A stretch of 64,000 nt of DNA from Nonomuraea soli. GTDB taxonomy: Bacteria; Actinomycetota; Actinomycetes; Streptosporangiales; Streptosporangiaceae. The stretch is from positions 502,816 through 566,815 of the forward strand of contig NZ_JACDUR010000002.1 of NCBI RefSeq assembly GCF_013761175.1. The letters run 5' to 3'. How positions within the stretch are numbered: position 1 is the stretch's first letter; each line of letters starts with the position of its first letter. Positions 1 to 8,549 of this stretch are shown here, piece after piece. The notes under the pieces were generated by a model. That model was given only the letters and a program-made list of their open reading frames with translations. It did no database searches and was not told the DNA's origin. A program made the translations under genes and the position numbers.

Positions 1-2
1 CC

Positions 3-1601
3 TACCCGGGGGTGACCGACAGCGTGGTGACCGCCGCGCGCGACCGCCTGGTCGCCTACGTGGCGGGGGTGGACGACCCCGATGAGTTGCGGCGCTTCCT
101 CAGGGCCAGGCTCCCCGGCCACCTGGTGCCCGGGGTGATCGTCCCGGTGGAGGCCATCGCGCTCACCGCTCACGGCAAGATCGACCACTCGGCGCTGCCG
201 GAGGCGCCGGACGCCCCCGGCCGTACCCCTCCGCGCGGTGACGGCGAGCGGCGCCTGGCGGAGGTCTGGCAGCGGGTGCTGGGCGTGCCCGAGGTGGGCA
301 GGAACGACGGCTTCTTCGCCGTGGGCGGTCACTCGCTGCTGGCCGCCAAGGTCGTCACCGAGATCCGGCGGGAATTCGGCGTGGAGCTGCCGCTGCGTGC
401 CGTCCTGGAGACCGCCGACCTGGCGGAGCTGGCCGCGCTGATCGAACGCGGCGCGCTCCCGGACGAGACGCCCGATCTGGAAGCCCACGCCACGCTCCCG
501 CAGGACTTGGCAGAAGCGTTCCGCGGGCCGTACCGAACCAGCCCGCGACGCGCGGGTGCCCGTACGATCCTGCTCACCGGCGCCACCGGCTTCCTCGGCG
601 CCCACCTCGTCGAGGAACTGCTGGCCAGGACCGACGCCACCCTCCTGTGCCTGGTCAGGGCGGCCGACCCGGAACAGGCCGTCGAGCGGGTCGTGGCCAA
701 CCGCCGCGCCTACGGCCTGGCCGCCGGCACCGAGCGCCTGGCCGGGCTGCCCGGCGACCTCACCGCCGAACGGTTCGGCCTGGACGAGGTGGCCTTCTCC
801 GCCCTGGCCGGAACGGTCGACGTGATCTGCCACAACGGCGGACGCGTCAACTTCGCCGAGAGCTTCGAACGCCTGCGCCCCGCCAACGTGGGCGGCACGC
901 TGAGCGCGCTGCGCCTGGCCGCGCTCGGCGGAGCCGACCTGCACCTGGTCTCCACGCTCGGCGTCTTCCTCGGCTCCGCCCACCGGGACCAGAAGGTCAC
1001 CGAGAACGACCCGCCCGACGACCCGGCGGGCCTCGGCTCGGGCTACGACATGAGCAAGTGGGTGGCCGACCGCCTGGCCAGGCACGCCAGGCAGGCAGGC
1101 GCACGCGTGTCGGTGCACCGCCCGGCCCGCGTCACCGGCCACAGCGTCACCGGCCGGGGCAACGCGGGCGACTACTTCAGCCGCCTGCTCGTCACCTGCC
1201 TCCAGCTCGGCATGGTGCCCGACCTGGAACACGAGGAGGACCTGGCGCCGGTGGACCACGTCGCCGCCGGGATCGCCCACCTGATCGGAGAGGGCCAGGG
1301 CGGCGACCACCACTACTTCAACGCCGCCACCCTCTCCTACGCGGGCATCGCCGGCGCCCTGGAGGCGGAGCTGGTGCCCTGGCGCCGCTGGCGGCAGGCC
1401 GTCCTGGACCAGGGTGACGCCGGCCCGATGGCCCCCTTCGCCGGCGTGCTGGGCGAGGAGGCCCCGAGGTTCGACCGGCCGGGCTTCGACTGCTCGCACA
1501 CCGAGAACCTGCTGGCGCGGGCGGGCATCGTCTGCCCGCCCGCCGGCCCCGACCTGCTGCGCCGATACGTGGCCGACCTGACCGGAGTGAGTACGGCATG
1601 A
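3..1601 (+). CDS. NRPS C-terminal fragment: A-domain tail, carrier domain, thioester reductase (5' truncated)
   Basis: The reading frame is open to the left edge, so this is the end of a larger nonribosomal peptide synthetase. Numbering from the GTG at 12, residues 1-65 are the end of an adenylation domain with the A10 lysine motif (AHGKIDH). Residues 75-148 are a peptidyl carrier domain with GGHSLL, where Ser108 takes the phosphopantetheine arm. Residues 185 to the end are an SDR-type thioester reductase with TGATGFLG (189-196) and YxxxK (Tyr345, Lys349). In this family the reductase releases the bound peptide as an aldehyde or alcohol instead of hydrolysing it. The stop overlaps the start of the MFS gene (ATGA), so they form one operon. 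The substrate cannot be read because the A-domain pocket lies outside the window. Confidence 0.93.
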   Translation, partial: YPGVTDSVVTAARDRLVAYVAGVDDPDELRRFLRARLPGHLVPGVIVPVEAIALTAHGKIDHSALPEAPDAPGRTPPRGDGERRLAEVWQRVLGVPEVGRNDGFFAVGGHSLLAAKVVTEIRREFGVELPLRAVLETADLAELAALIERGALPDETPDLEAHATLPQDLAEAFRGPYRTSPRRAGARTILLTGATGFLGAHLVEELLARTDATLLCLVRAADPEQAVERVVANRRAYGLAAGTERLAGLPGDLTAERFGLDEVAFSALAGTVDVICHNGGRVNFAESFERLRPANVGGTLSALRLAALGGADLHLVSTLGVFLGSAHRDQKVTENDPPDDPAGLGSGYDMSKWVADRLARHARQAGARVSVHRPARVTGHSVTGRGNAGDYFSRLLVTCLQLGMVPDLEHEEDLAPVDHVAAGIAHLIGEGQGGDHHYFNAATLSYAGIAGALEAELVPWRRWRQAVLDQGDAGPMAPFAGVLGEEAPRFDRPGFDCSHTENLLARAGIVCPPAGPDLLRRYVADLTGVSTA

Positions 1602-2905
1602 GCAACCACACGATCAGGTTCGCCCTGGTCTGGACGGCCTCGTTGGTGTCGGCGGTCGGATCCGGCCTCACCGGCTTCGTCCTGGGCGTGTGGATCTACA
1701 CCACCACCGGCTCGCCCACCCAGTTCGCCGCGGCCATGCTCAGCGGGATGATCCCCGGCATCCTGATCGGCCCCTTCGCCGGGGTCGTGATCGACCGGTT
1801 CGACCGCCGGCGGGTCATGGTGCTCACCGACAGCCTGGCCGCCGCCTCCACCGCCGCCGTCGCGGTCCTGGCCGCCTCGGACGCGCTCACCGTCTGGCAC
1901 GTCTGCGCGGCCTCGGCGGTCAGCGCCGCCTGCGGCACCTTCCACATCACCGCCTACCAGGCGATGACCCCGCTGCTCATCCCCGACAAGCACCTGGCGA
2001 GGGCCAACGGCCTGATGCACGTGTCGACGGCGACGCAGATCGCCGCCCCGGTCGTCGGCGGCACCCTCCTGGCGGCCATCGGGCTGCCCGGCGTGCTCGT
2101 CCTCGACCTGGCGACCTTCGCCGTCGCGGTCCTCACGCTGACGCTGGTCGGCCTGCCCGAGAAGGTCCTGCGCCCGGAGCCGGTCGCCGAGCGGCCCACG
2201 GTCCTGGCCGACCTCGCCACGGGCCTGCGTCACCTGCGCGGCCGGCCGGGACTGGGCGCCCTGGCCGCCGTGATGACCGGTTTCGGCTTCCTGTTCGCCG
2301 TCGCGGGCGTGCTGGTGCAGCCGCTCATCCTCAGCTTCTCGGATCCCGGCGTGCTCGGCCTGCTGATGTTCGCCGGGGGAGCGGGCATGTTCGCCGGGAG
2401 CCTGGTCATGGGCGCGTGGGGCGGGCCGAAGGCCAGGCTGCGCGGCGTGGCGCTGTTCATGGCGCTGGGCGCGCTGCTCCTGCTCGCGCATGCCGTACGG
2501 CCCTGGCCCCTGCTGGTCGCGGTCGCCGCGGCGGCCTTCCTGTTCACCCTGCCGATCGTCAACGGGAGCGCGTACGCGCTGCTGCAGAGCCGCATCGACC
2601 CGCCCCTGCTCGGCCGCACGCTGGGCACTGTCCAGACGTTCGGCGCGGCCGCCGCGGCGCTCGCCTACGTCGTGGCCGCGCCGCTGGCCGAGTTCGTCGC
2701 GGGGCCGCTGATGGCTCCCGGCGGCGCGCTGGCCGGCAGCGTCGGCGCGCTCATCGGCGTCGGCGAGGGCCGCGGCATCGCGCTCGTCCTGGCCGCCGAC
2801 GGGCTGCTGCTCGGCGTGCTGGCCGCCCTGACCGTCGCCCTGCCCCGATTGCGCCGCATCGAGACACCCGCGCCCGGCCCGGTCCCCGCCGCCGCCGTGA
2901 GCTGA
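1598..2905 (+). CDS. MFS transporter, probable product exporter (DHA3/EntS-like)
   Basis: A 435-residue integral membrane protein of the major facilitator superfamily with alternating hydrophobic segments throughout. The loop after the second helix carries DRFDRRRVM, the typical motif A of MFS drug or siderophore exporters. The start overlaps the NRPS stop by 4 bases, so the two are translationally coupled. In secondary-metabolite clusters such proteins usually export the finished compound and confer self-resistance. The exported substrate is inferred from context only. The length fits the family (400-450 residues) and no truncation is seen. Confidence 0.88.
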   Translation: MSNHTIRFALVWTASLVSAVGSGLTGFVLGVWIYTTTGSPTQFAAAMLSGMIPGILIGPFAGVVIDRFDRRRVMVLTDSLAAASTAAVAVLAASDALTVWHVCAASAVSAACGTFHITAYQAMTPLLIPDKHLARANGLMHVSTATQIAAPVVGGTLLAAIGLPGVLVLDLATFAVAVLTLTLVGLPEKVLRPEPVAERPTVLADLATGLRHLRGRPGLGALAAVMTGFGFLFAVAGVLVQPLILSFSDPGVLGLLMFAGGAGMFAGSLVMGAWGGPKARLRGVALFMALGALLLLAHAVRPWPLLVAVAAAAFLFTLPIVNGSAYALLQSRIDPPLLGRTLGTVQTFGAAAAALAYVVAAPLAEFVAGPLMAPGGALAGSVGALIGVGEGRGIALVLAADGLLLGVLAALTVALPRLRRIETPAPGPVPAAAVS

Positions 2906-2932
2906 ACCCCAGGACCTCAGGAAAGGAAGCAC

Positions 2933-3952
2933 ATGCCCATCGACCTGCCCGCCGACGAGGCAGAGGCGTTCCGCTCCGGCCACGCGCCGGCGCCCATGCT
3001 CGACCTGGTCGGACTCATGGCCGCCCACGCCGTCCGCGCCGGCTGGGAGCTCGGGCTGTTCGACGCGCTGGGCAAGGGGCCGCTGACCACCTGGGAGCTG
3101 GCGGCGGCCACCCGCAGCGACCCCGCCGGGATCGAGCAGCTGGCGAACCTGCTGCACGCCACCGGCTACCTGCGCTGGGACGACGGCCGCCACGCCAACA
3201 GCCCGGCCGCCGGCACCTGGCTCAGGAGGGACTCGCCGAACTGCTACGGCCACGTCCTGTCGTTGTGGCACACCATGATCGAGGAGCTGTGGACCGGGCT
3301 GCCGGAGGCGGTGCGGGAAGGACGGCCGCGAGGCGGCTTCTACACCTGGCTCGCCGCCCAGCCGGAGCTGCGGGCCACCTTCCAGAACCTGCAGCGCGGC
3401 CTGGCCGGTTGGCTCGCGGAGGAGGTCGTCGCCCTGACCGGCCTGCCCGCGGACGCCACGTCCCTGCTGGACCTCGGCGGCGGGCACGGGCTCTACAGCG
3501 AGGCGTACTGCACGGCCTATCCCGCCCTGCACGCCACCGTGGTCGACAGCGTGCGGCTGGTAAGCGGCCACCAGCGGGTCACCGGCCGCGCCGCCGACCT
3601 GCTCACCGGCAGCCTCGACGACGGCCACGACGTGGTCCTGCTCTTCAACGTCCTGCACGGCTTTCCCTCCGCCGACGCCGCCCGCCTCGTCGCCAGGGCC
3701 GCCCGCGCCCTGCGCCAGGACGGGCTGCTGCTCGTGCTGGAGACCACCGCGAGCGATCGGGCCGGGGCGGCGGAACGTGCCTTCACCGCCGGGTTCTCGG
3801 TCAACCTCTGGCACACCCAGAACGGGCGGGTCTACCCCGAGCGGCAGATCGAGGAGTGGATCGCGGGGGCGGGCTGCGCGCTGCGCGAGCGGCACGAGCT
3901 GACCCGCTCGGCGACCCACACCCTCTTCGCCGCCGTCAAGGGGGCGTCATGA
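2933..3952 (+). CDS. SAM-dependent O-methyltransferase (dimerisation + Rossmann)
   Basis: A 339-residue protein. The N-terminal 100 residues look like the winged-helix dimerisation domain of small-molecule O-methyltransferases (FDALGKGPLTTWELAAAT, a HTH-like segment). The SAM site is LLDLGGGHG at about 178-186, followed by an acidic and Asp/His-containing catalytic half. The start is preceded by AGGAAAGGAAG, a strong ribosome-binding site. Its stop overlaps the next start (ATGA). In this operon it probably methylates a hydroxyl on the peptide or sugar part of the product. N- or C-methylation is not excluded. Confidence 0.85.
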   Translation: MPIDLPADEAEAFRSGHAPAPMLDLVGLMAAHAVRAGWELGLFDALGKGPLTTWELAAATRSDPAGIEQLANLLHATGYLRWDDGRHANSPAAGTWLRRDSPNCYGHVLSLWHTMIEELWTGLPEAVREGRPRGGFYTWLAAQPELRATFQNLQRGLAGWLAEEVVALTGLPADATSLLDLGGGHGLYSEAYCTAYPALHATVVDSVRLVSGHQRVTGRAADLLTGSLDDGHDVVLLFNVLHGFPSADAARLVARAARALRQDGLLLVLETTASDRAGAAERAFTAGFSVNLWHTQNGRVYPERQIEEWIAGAGCALRERHELTRSATHTLFAAVKGAS

Positions 3953-4779
3953 GGTGGGATCCCGAGGTGCGCCTGGTCGTGGCCGACGTCGACGACACGC
4001 TGGCCGAGCCGTACCTGCCGATCGAGACGGAGATGCGCGACGAGCTGAGCGCCCTGCTCGCCGCCGGGGTCAAGCTCCTGCTGGCCAGCGGCGCCGGCAT
4101 CGGCGCCATCGACGCCCGCGTCGTCTCCCGCCTGCCGTCCCACCTGCGCCGGGAGGTGCTGGTCGCGCACTGCAACGGAGCCGAGGTGTACGGCTACGGC
4201 CCGGCGGGCGGCCGCCTGCCCGATCCGCTCTACTCCGTCGTCACCGCCTCCCAGCGCGCCCAGCTGCGCTCGGCCCTGCACGTGGTGGAACTGGCGGTCA
4301 AGGAACTGGAGCTGCGGGAGTGCGAGCGGCCCCCGGCGCCGCCCGGGACCGTCGTCGTGGACGACCGGGGCGTCCAGCTCAGCCTCGACCTCGGCAGCAG
4401 GCGGGAACGCGACACGCTCCTCGACAGGACCCGTGAGCTGCTGGCCGGCGGCGGCCTGGCGGTGGAGGCCAGACCGGGTGGCGACCTGGCGGTCGACGTC
4501 GTCCTGCCGCACGTCGACAAGGGCCGCGCCGTCCAGGCGGTGCTCGGCTGCCACCTGGCCGGAACCGGGCCCGCCGAGGTGTGGGGCGACCAGTTCTCCG
4601 TGTCGGGCCGGGGCGCCGACGTGCCGATGGCGCTGGCCGTACCCGGCGGCACGCGCGTGATCAGCTTCCGGGACGGCCCGGCGCCGGACCTTCCCCCCGT
4701 TCCCGGCATGCGGGCCTGGCCGGGACCGACCTTCCTCCACCGGGGTGTTCTCGACCACCTGAAAGGCAGGACACGATGA
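3949..4779 (+). CDS. HAD-superfamily phosphatase (Cof/PMM-like)
   Basis: 276 residues. Motif I is DVDDT at residues 13-17 (Asp13 the predicted nucleophile, Asp15 general acid). A later HVDKG supplies the motif III lysine, but the usual GDxxND motif IV is degenerate (GRGADVPM). The C2-type cap fits Cof/phosphomannomutase-like sugar phosphatases. The start ATG overlaps the methyltransferase stop and its own stop overlaps the next start, so all are co-translated. With the KbaZ-like and epimerase-like neighbours it most likely dephosphorylates a sugar phosphate. The substrate is unknown. Confidence 0.78.
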   Translation: MRWDPEVRLVVADVDDTLAEPYLPIETEMRDELSALLAAGVKLLLASGAGIGAIDARVVSRLPSHLRREVLVAHCNGAEVYGYGPAGGRLPDPLYSVVTASQRAQLRSALHVVELAVKELELRECERPPAPPGTVVVDDRGVQLSLDLGSRRERDTLLDRTRELLAGGGLAVEARPGGDLAVDVVLPHVDKGRAVQAVLGCHLAGTGPAEVWGDQFSVSGRGADVPMALAVPGGTRVISFRDGPAPDLPPVPGMRAWPGPTFLHRGVLDHLKGRTR

Positions 4780-5860
4780 GCCTGACCCGGTTGTTCGACA
4801 CGTGGGACCGCGATCCGTTCACCCTCCTGGGCGTGGGCCCGATGAGCCCGATGGTGGTGCAGGCGGCCCTGGAGCGCTGAGCCACCAGATGGGCGAGCGA
4901 CGTCACGCGGGGCCCGTCTACATCGGCCGCGACCACGGTGGCCCCTGGCAGCGCGACGCCGACTACCGGGCCGGGCTCGGCTGGGAGGCGGCGCTGGCGG
5001 CGGCGATGGACTCCTACGCCGCCGACCTGGCCGCGGGCTTCGACTACCTGCACATCGACACCGCCAAGGACCCGGCCCACCCCGGCGGCGTCCCGCTGGA
5101 GCTGGCCCTGGAACGGGCCGTCACCGTGCTGGCGGCCGTCGAGGCGCACCGGGCCGCCGCCGGCGCCCCGCCTGTCGCCTACGAGGTCAGCCTGGAGCAG
5201 GCCGACGGCGGCTGCTCCACCGCCGCCGACTTCGGCTTCTTCATGGACGCGCTGATCAAGCGCATCGACCAGCACGGGCTGCCGACGCCGCTGTTCATGG
5301 TCGGCAACACCGGCACCCTCACCACGACCGGCCAGGCGGGCACGGTCGACTTCCCCGCGGTGCGCGAGCTGGCCGAGGTGACGGCCAGGCACGGCGTCGT
5401 GCTGAAGGAGCACAACGCCGACTACCTGACCCCGCAGGACCTGGCCAGGCATCCGGGCGCCGGGATCGGGATGGCCAACGTCGCGCCCGAGTTCGGGCGG
5501 CTGGAGACCGAGGCGCTGATCCTGCTTTCGGAGCTGGAACAGGACGCCTGCCGCAGGCGCGGGCTGGCGAGCGCCGAGTTCGGCGCCGTCCTCGAACGGC
5601 AGGTGCTGGCCTCCGACCGGTGGCGCAAGTGGGCCGGATCCGGCGACTCGCGGTCCGAGATCGTCGCCTCCAGCGGCCACTACTTCTACGGCACCGCCCA
5701 GGTCACGGCCGCGCGCGGCGCCCTGATGGCCGCCTGCGCCCGGCTCGGCATCTGCACCGACCCCGAGGCCTTCGTGCGCGAGGCCGTCAAGACGGGGCTG
5801 CGCCGCTACCTGTTCGCCTTCCGGCTGGCGGGACGCAACGAGGAGTTGTGTGATGCCTAG
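4776..5860 (+). pseudogene. KbaZ/GatZ-like tagatose-bisphosphate aldolase accessory protein, frameshifted
   Basis: The ATG at 4776 overlaps the HAD stop (ATGA) and opens with MSLTRLFDTWDRDP, then stops at TGA 4878-4880 after QAALER. The family resemblance resumes one frame over: PVYIGRDHGG, GFDYLHIDTAKDP, VVLKEHNADYLTPQDL and GHYFYGTAQV, up to the TAG at 5858. A single lost base near 4877 (for example gcgcctgag reduced to gcgctgag) would restore one frame of about 361 residues. The KbaZ/GatZ fold is a TIM barrel that supports the class II tagatose-bisphosphate aldolase. This copy is shorter than E. coli KbaZ (about 426 residues), lacking much of the early LIEATSNQVNQFGG region. It may be a true mutation or a sequencing error. 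Confidence 0.72.
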
Positions 5861-6837
5861 CCCTGTCGCGTTCGTGATCCCCTTCTGGTCCGACGGCAGC
5901 CCGCGCCACCTGAGCCAGTTGCGCGAGACGCTCGACAGCGTGCTCGCCCAGAGCGACCCGGACGTGGTCGCCTACGTCGTGGACGACGACTCCGCCTGCC
6001 GTCAGGAGGTCAGGAGCTGGACAGGCGAGCGGATCCGCGTCGTCGACGCCCCCGACAACCGGGGGCCGGGCCGCAGCCGCAACCTCGGCGTCAGGGCCGC
6101 CGCCGCGGACGGCTGCGAGATCGTCTGCTTCCTCGACGCCGACGACCTGGCCCACCCGCACCGGGCCGGCGTCACCCGCGCCGTCCTCGACGGCGACCCC
6201 GCGGCCGACCTGGTCTACTCGGGCTTCACCGTCATCGACGAGGAGGGCTTTCCGGTGCCGGACGACCAGGTCATCAGCGGGGGTGCGGATCATCATGGAC
6301 GACATCGCCCGCCGCCCGCTCGAAGGCCGCGACTCGTGGATCTCCATCGCCGTCGAGCGCGACAACCTCACCATCCCCTCCGCCCTGGGCGTGCGCACCT
6401 CGCTGGCGCTGGCCGTACCCTTCCCCGAGGACTGCCGCTTCTTCGAGGACACCCACACCTGGCTGCGCTACTCCGGCCACGGAGCGGACATCCGGTTCGC
6501 GCCCCAGACGCCCTCGCTCTACCGGATCCCGTCGGCCGCGGCGGGCAGCGAGTCCCGGCAGCGCGCCGGCGGCATCGAGGCCTTCAACCGGCTGCGCGTG
6601 CAGGTGACGCTGCCCGGCCTGCGGGAGGCGGTACGGCTCGCGGCGGCCCGCGGGGTGATCGACGAGGCGGAGGGCCTGGCCATCCAGACCCGCTACCTGC
6701 TCAACGTGGCCGGCATGCTCCTGCTGGAGGGGAGCACCGGCGTCGCCGGGGAACTGGTCGAGCAGGCCAGGAAGCTCTCGTGGACGGACTACGAGAAGTA
6801 CCGCCACGACTACCCGATCGCCGAGGTGGACCGATGA
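5853..6837 (+). pseudogene. family 2 glycosyltransferase, frameshifted at a G5 run
   Basis: AGGAG stands 7 bases before the ATG at 5853. The first part has a GT-A fold: VAFVIPFWSDG, VVDDDSA, NRGPGRSRN and the metal-binding FLDADD. The frame breaks at the run GGGGG (6279-6283). With four Gs the protein reads smoothly into RIIMDDIARRPLEG and on to CRFFEDTHTWLRY, the ED motif of family 2 enzymes, ending at the TGA 6835-6837. The whole product would be about 327 residues. The stop overlaps the next start (ATGA), which supports this frame as the real one. Role by context: transfer of the sugar made by the neighbouring genes. The break could be a sequencing error, a real mutation or slippage at the G run. 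Confidence 0.78.
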
Positions 6838-7451
6838 AGAGCTACGTCTCGCTGTGGTCGGCCGATCCGCTGAACGTGGGGCGCGACATCGACCGCGTCG
6901 CCGGGCACGCCGACGGATTCCACATCGACGTGACCGACGGCCACCTCACCCCGCAGCTGCTGTTCGGCCCGGACTTCGTGGCCGCCGTCCGCACCCGCAC
7001 CACGCTGCCCATCGAGGCGCACCTGATGGTGGCCGACGCCGACGCATGGGTGGAGCCCTTCATCGAGGCCGGTGCCGACGTCGTCACCGTCCACCGGCGC
7101 GGCACCGGCGACCTGGCCGCCACGCTCGACCGCATCGGCCGGGCGGGCGCCGTACCCGGCGTGGCCGTCGAGCTCGACGAGCTCGTCTCCGGTACGGCAG
7201 GCGCCAAGCGCCTGCTGCTGATGGGCACCCTCATCGGGATCAAGGGCGTGGACCTGGACGAACGCGTCTACGGGAAGATCGCCGAGGCGGTCGGGCACGG
7301 CGGCGCGGAGGTCTTCGTCGACGGCGGCATCCGCGAGCACACCGTGCCGCTCATGGCGCGGGCGGGCGCCGACGGGGTCGTCCCCGGCAGTCTCGTCTAC
7401 GGCGCGGCCGACCCCGGCGCCCGCCTGGCCTGGATCCGCGGCCTGTCCTGA
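6834..7451 (+). CDS. ribulose-phosphate 3-epimerase-like TIM-barrel protein
   Basis: 205 residues, about 15 shorter than housekeeping Rpe. The four metal ligands of the family are kept: His30 and Asp32 in HIDVTDGH, His63 in EAHLMV and Asp163 in FVDGGI. The C-terminal phosphate loop reads VVPGSLVYG. The opening is SLWSADPLNVG rather than the usual ILSADF. Its start overlaps the glycosyltransferase stop. Housekeeping Rpe interconverts ribulose- and xylulose-5-phosphate. Placed here, this is probably a pathway-specific C3 epimerase (pentulose, hexulose or allulose phosphate). It is the last gene of the operon. Confidence 0.85.
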   Translation: MKSYVSLWSADPLNVGRDIDRVAGHADGFHIDVTDGHLTPQLLFGPDFVAAVRTRTTLPIEAHLMVADADAWVEPFIEAGADVVTVHRRGTGDLAATLDRIGRAGAVPGVAVELDELVSGTAGAKRLLLMGTLIGIKGVDLDERVYGKIAEAVGHGGAEVFVDGGIREHTVPLMARAGADGVVPGSLVYGAADPGARLAWIRGLS

Positions 7452-7460
7452 GAGGCGGCG

Positions 7461-7487
7461 CGGGGGACCGGGCGTGCCGGCCCCCCG
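7461..7487. terminator. bidirectional hairpin between convergent operons
   Basis: CGGGGG-A-CCGG, a 5-base loop GCGTG, then CCGG-C-CCCCCG forms a 10-bp stem with one mismatch. It lies 9 bases after the epimerase stop and 8 bases from the end of the convergent cebR gene. There is no U tract, as is common in actinomycetes. Confidence 0.7.
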
Positions 7488-7494
7488 CCTCACC

Positions 7495-8526
7495 TCAAGC
7501 CGATTCCCTGATCACCAAACGGGTGTCGAGGATCACCGACGGATGGTCGATCGGCGTCTCCTCGATCCGCGACACCAGCAGCCGCGCCATCTGCCTGCCC
7601 ATCGCCTCGGCGGGCTGGTGCACGCTGGTCAGCGCGGGGGAGGAGTGCGCGCCCGCGCGGGAGTCGTCGAAGCCGATCACTGCCACGTCGTCGGGGACAC
7701 GGCGCCCGGCCTCCTTCAGGATCTTGATGACGCCGAGCGCCATCGGGTCCGACGCGGCGAAGACCGCGTCGACCTCCGGGTGCTCGGCCAGCAGCCGGCG
7801 CATGCCGGCGATGCCGCTCTCCTCACTGAAGTCGCCGTGCGTGACGATCTCCGTCTGACCGGTGGCCAGCAGGGCGTCACGGTAACCCGCCAGACGGTCG
7901 ACGCCCACCCCCATGTCCAGCGAGCCCGCGATCGTGGCGATGCGGCGCCTGCCCTGGCTGACGAGGTAGTTGACGGCCTGACGGGCGCCGGCGCGGTTGT
8001 CGACGTCGACGTAGCACTCGGGGTCGAGCCCGACCGGACGGCCGCCCAGCACGGTCGGGATGCCGTGCTGCTCCAGCCGCTCGGGCAGCGGGTCGGCGCC
8101 GTGCAGCGAGACGAACAGCGCGCCGTCGACCCGCTGGCCGGTCAGGAAGTGTTCGAGACGCTCGTGCTCGCTCTGCGTCTGGGCCATCGCCATGATCAGC
8201 TGCAGGCCCGTCTCCGACAGCACGGAACCGATGCCGCGGATCGCGGGAGCGAAGAACGGCTCGTCGAACACCCGCTGGTGCGCCTCGGAGACGACCAGCG
8301 CCACGGTGTCGGTGCGCTGGGTGACCAGGGTCCTGGCCGCCCGGTTGGGCACGTAGCCCAGTTGCTCGATCGCCTCGAGCACCGCGTCGCGCGCCCGGTC
8401 GCTGACCTTGGGCGAGCCGTTGATCACGCGGGAGACCGTGCCACGGCCCACTCCGGCGAGGGCGGCGACCGCCTCCAGCGTCGGGCGCGCGGCTGAGCGT
8501 CGGCGGTCCCCGTCCATGTTCCCCAT
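7495..8526 (-). CDS. cebR: LacI-family cellobiose repressor CebR
   Basis: 343 residues. The N-terminal LacI helix-turn-helix is TLEAVAALAGVGRGTVSRVI (about 16-35) followed by the hinge helix. The rest is a periplasmic-binding-protein-like effector domain with the typical GFDDS and ALTSVHQP motifs. It is the last gene of the cebEFG-bglC operon, and two CebR boxes lie upstream of that operon. In Streptomyces CebR is released from DNA by cello-oligosaccharides. A second possible start is the ATG at 8517; neither has a clear ribosome-binding site. The name rests on synteny and operator sequence as well as the protein. Confidence 0.9.
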   Translation of the reverse strand: MGNMDGDRRRSAARPTLEAVAALAGVGRGTVSRVINGSPKVSDRARDAVLEAIEQLGYVPNRAARTLVTQRTDTVALVVSEAHQRVFDEPFFAPAIRGIGSVLSETGLQLIMAMAQTQSEHERLEHFLTGQRVDGALFVSLHGADPLPERLEQHGIPTVLGGRPVGLDPECYVDVDNRAGARQAVNYLVSQGRRRIATIAGSLDMGVGVDRLAGYRDALLATGQTEIVTHGDFSEESGIAGMRRLLAEHPEVDAVFAASDPMALGVIKILKEAGRRVPDDVAVIGFDDSRAGAHSSPALTSVHQPAEAMGRQMARLLVSRIEETPIDHPSVILDTRLVIRESA

Positions 8527-8549
8527 TCCAGAATTTCGTGTGTCAGGGC

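Noticed and set aside
1337..3919. 860-codon minus-strand open frame opposite the MFS and methyltransferase genes
   Set aside because: Composition is Gly/Arg/Gln-rich without motifs. The plus-strand genes have clear families and overlapping starts.
1690..4779. A 1029-residue plus-strand protein covering the MFS gene and the HAD gene
   Set aside because: Only its last 276 residues (from 3949) resemble a protein family. The earlier part is the wrong frame of the MFS and methyltransferase genes.
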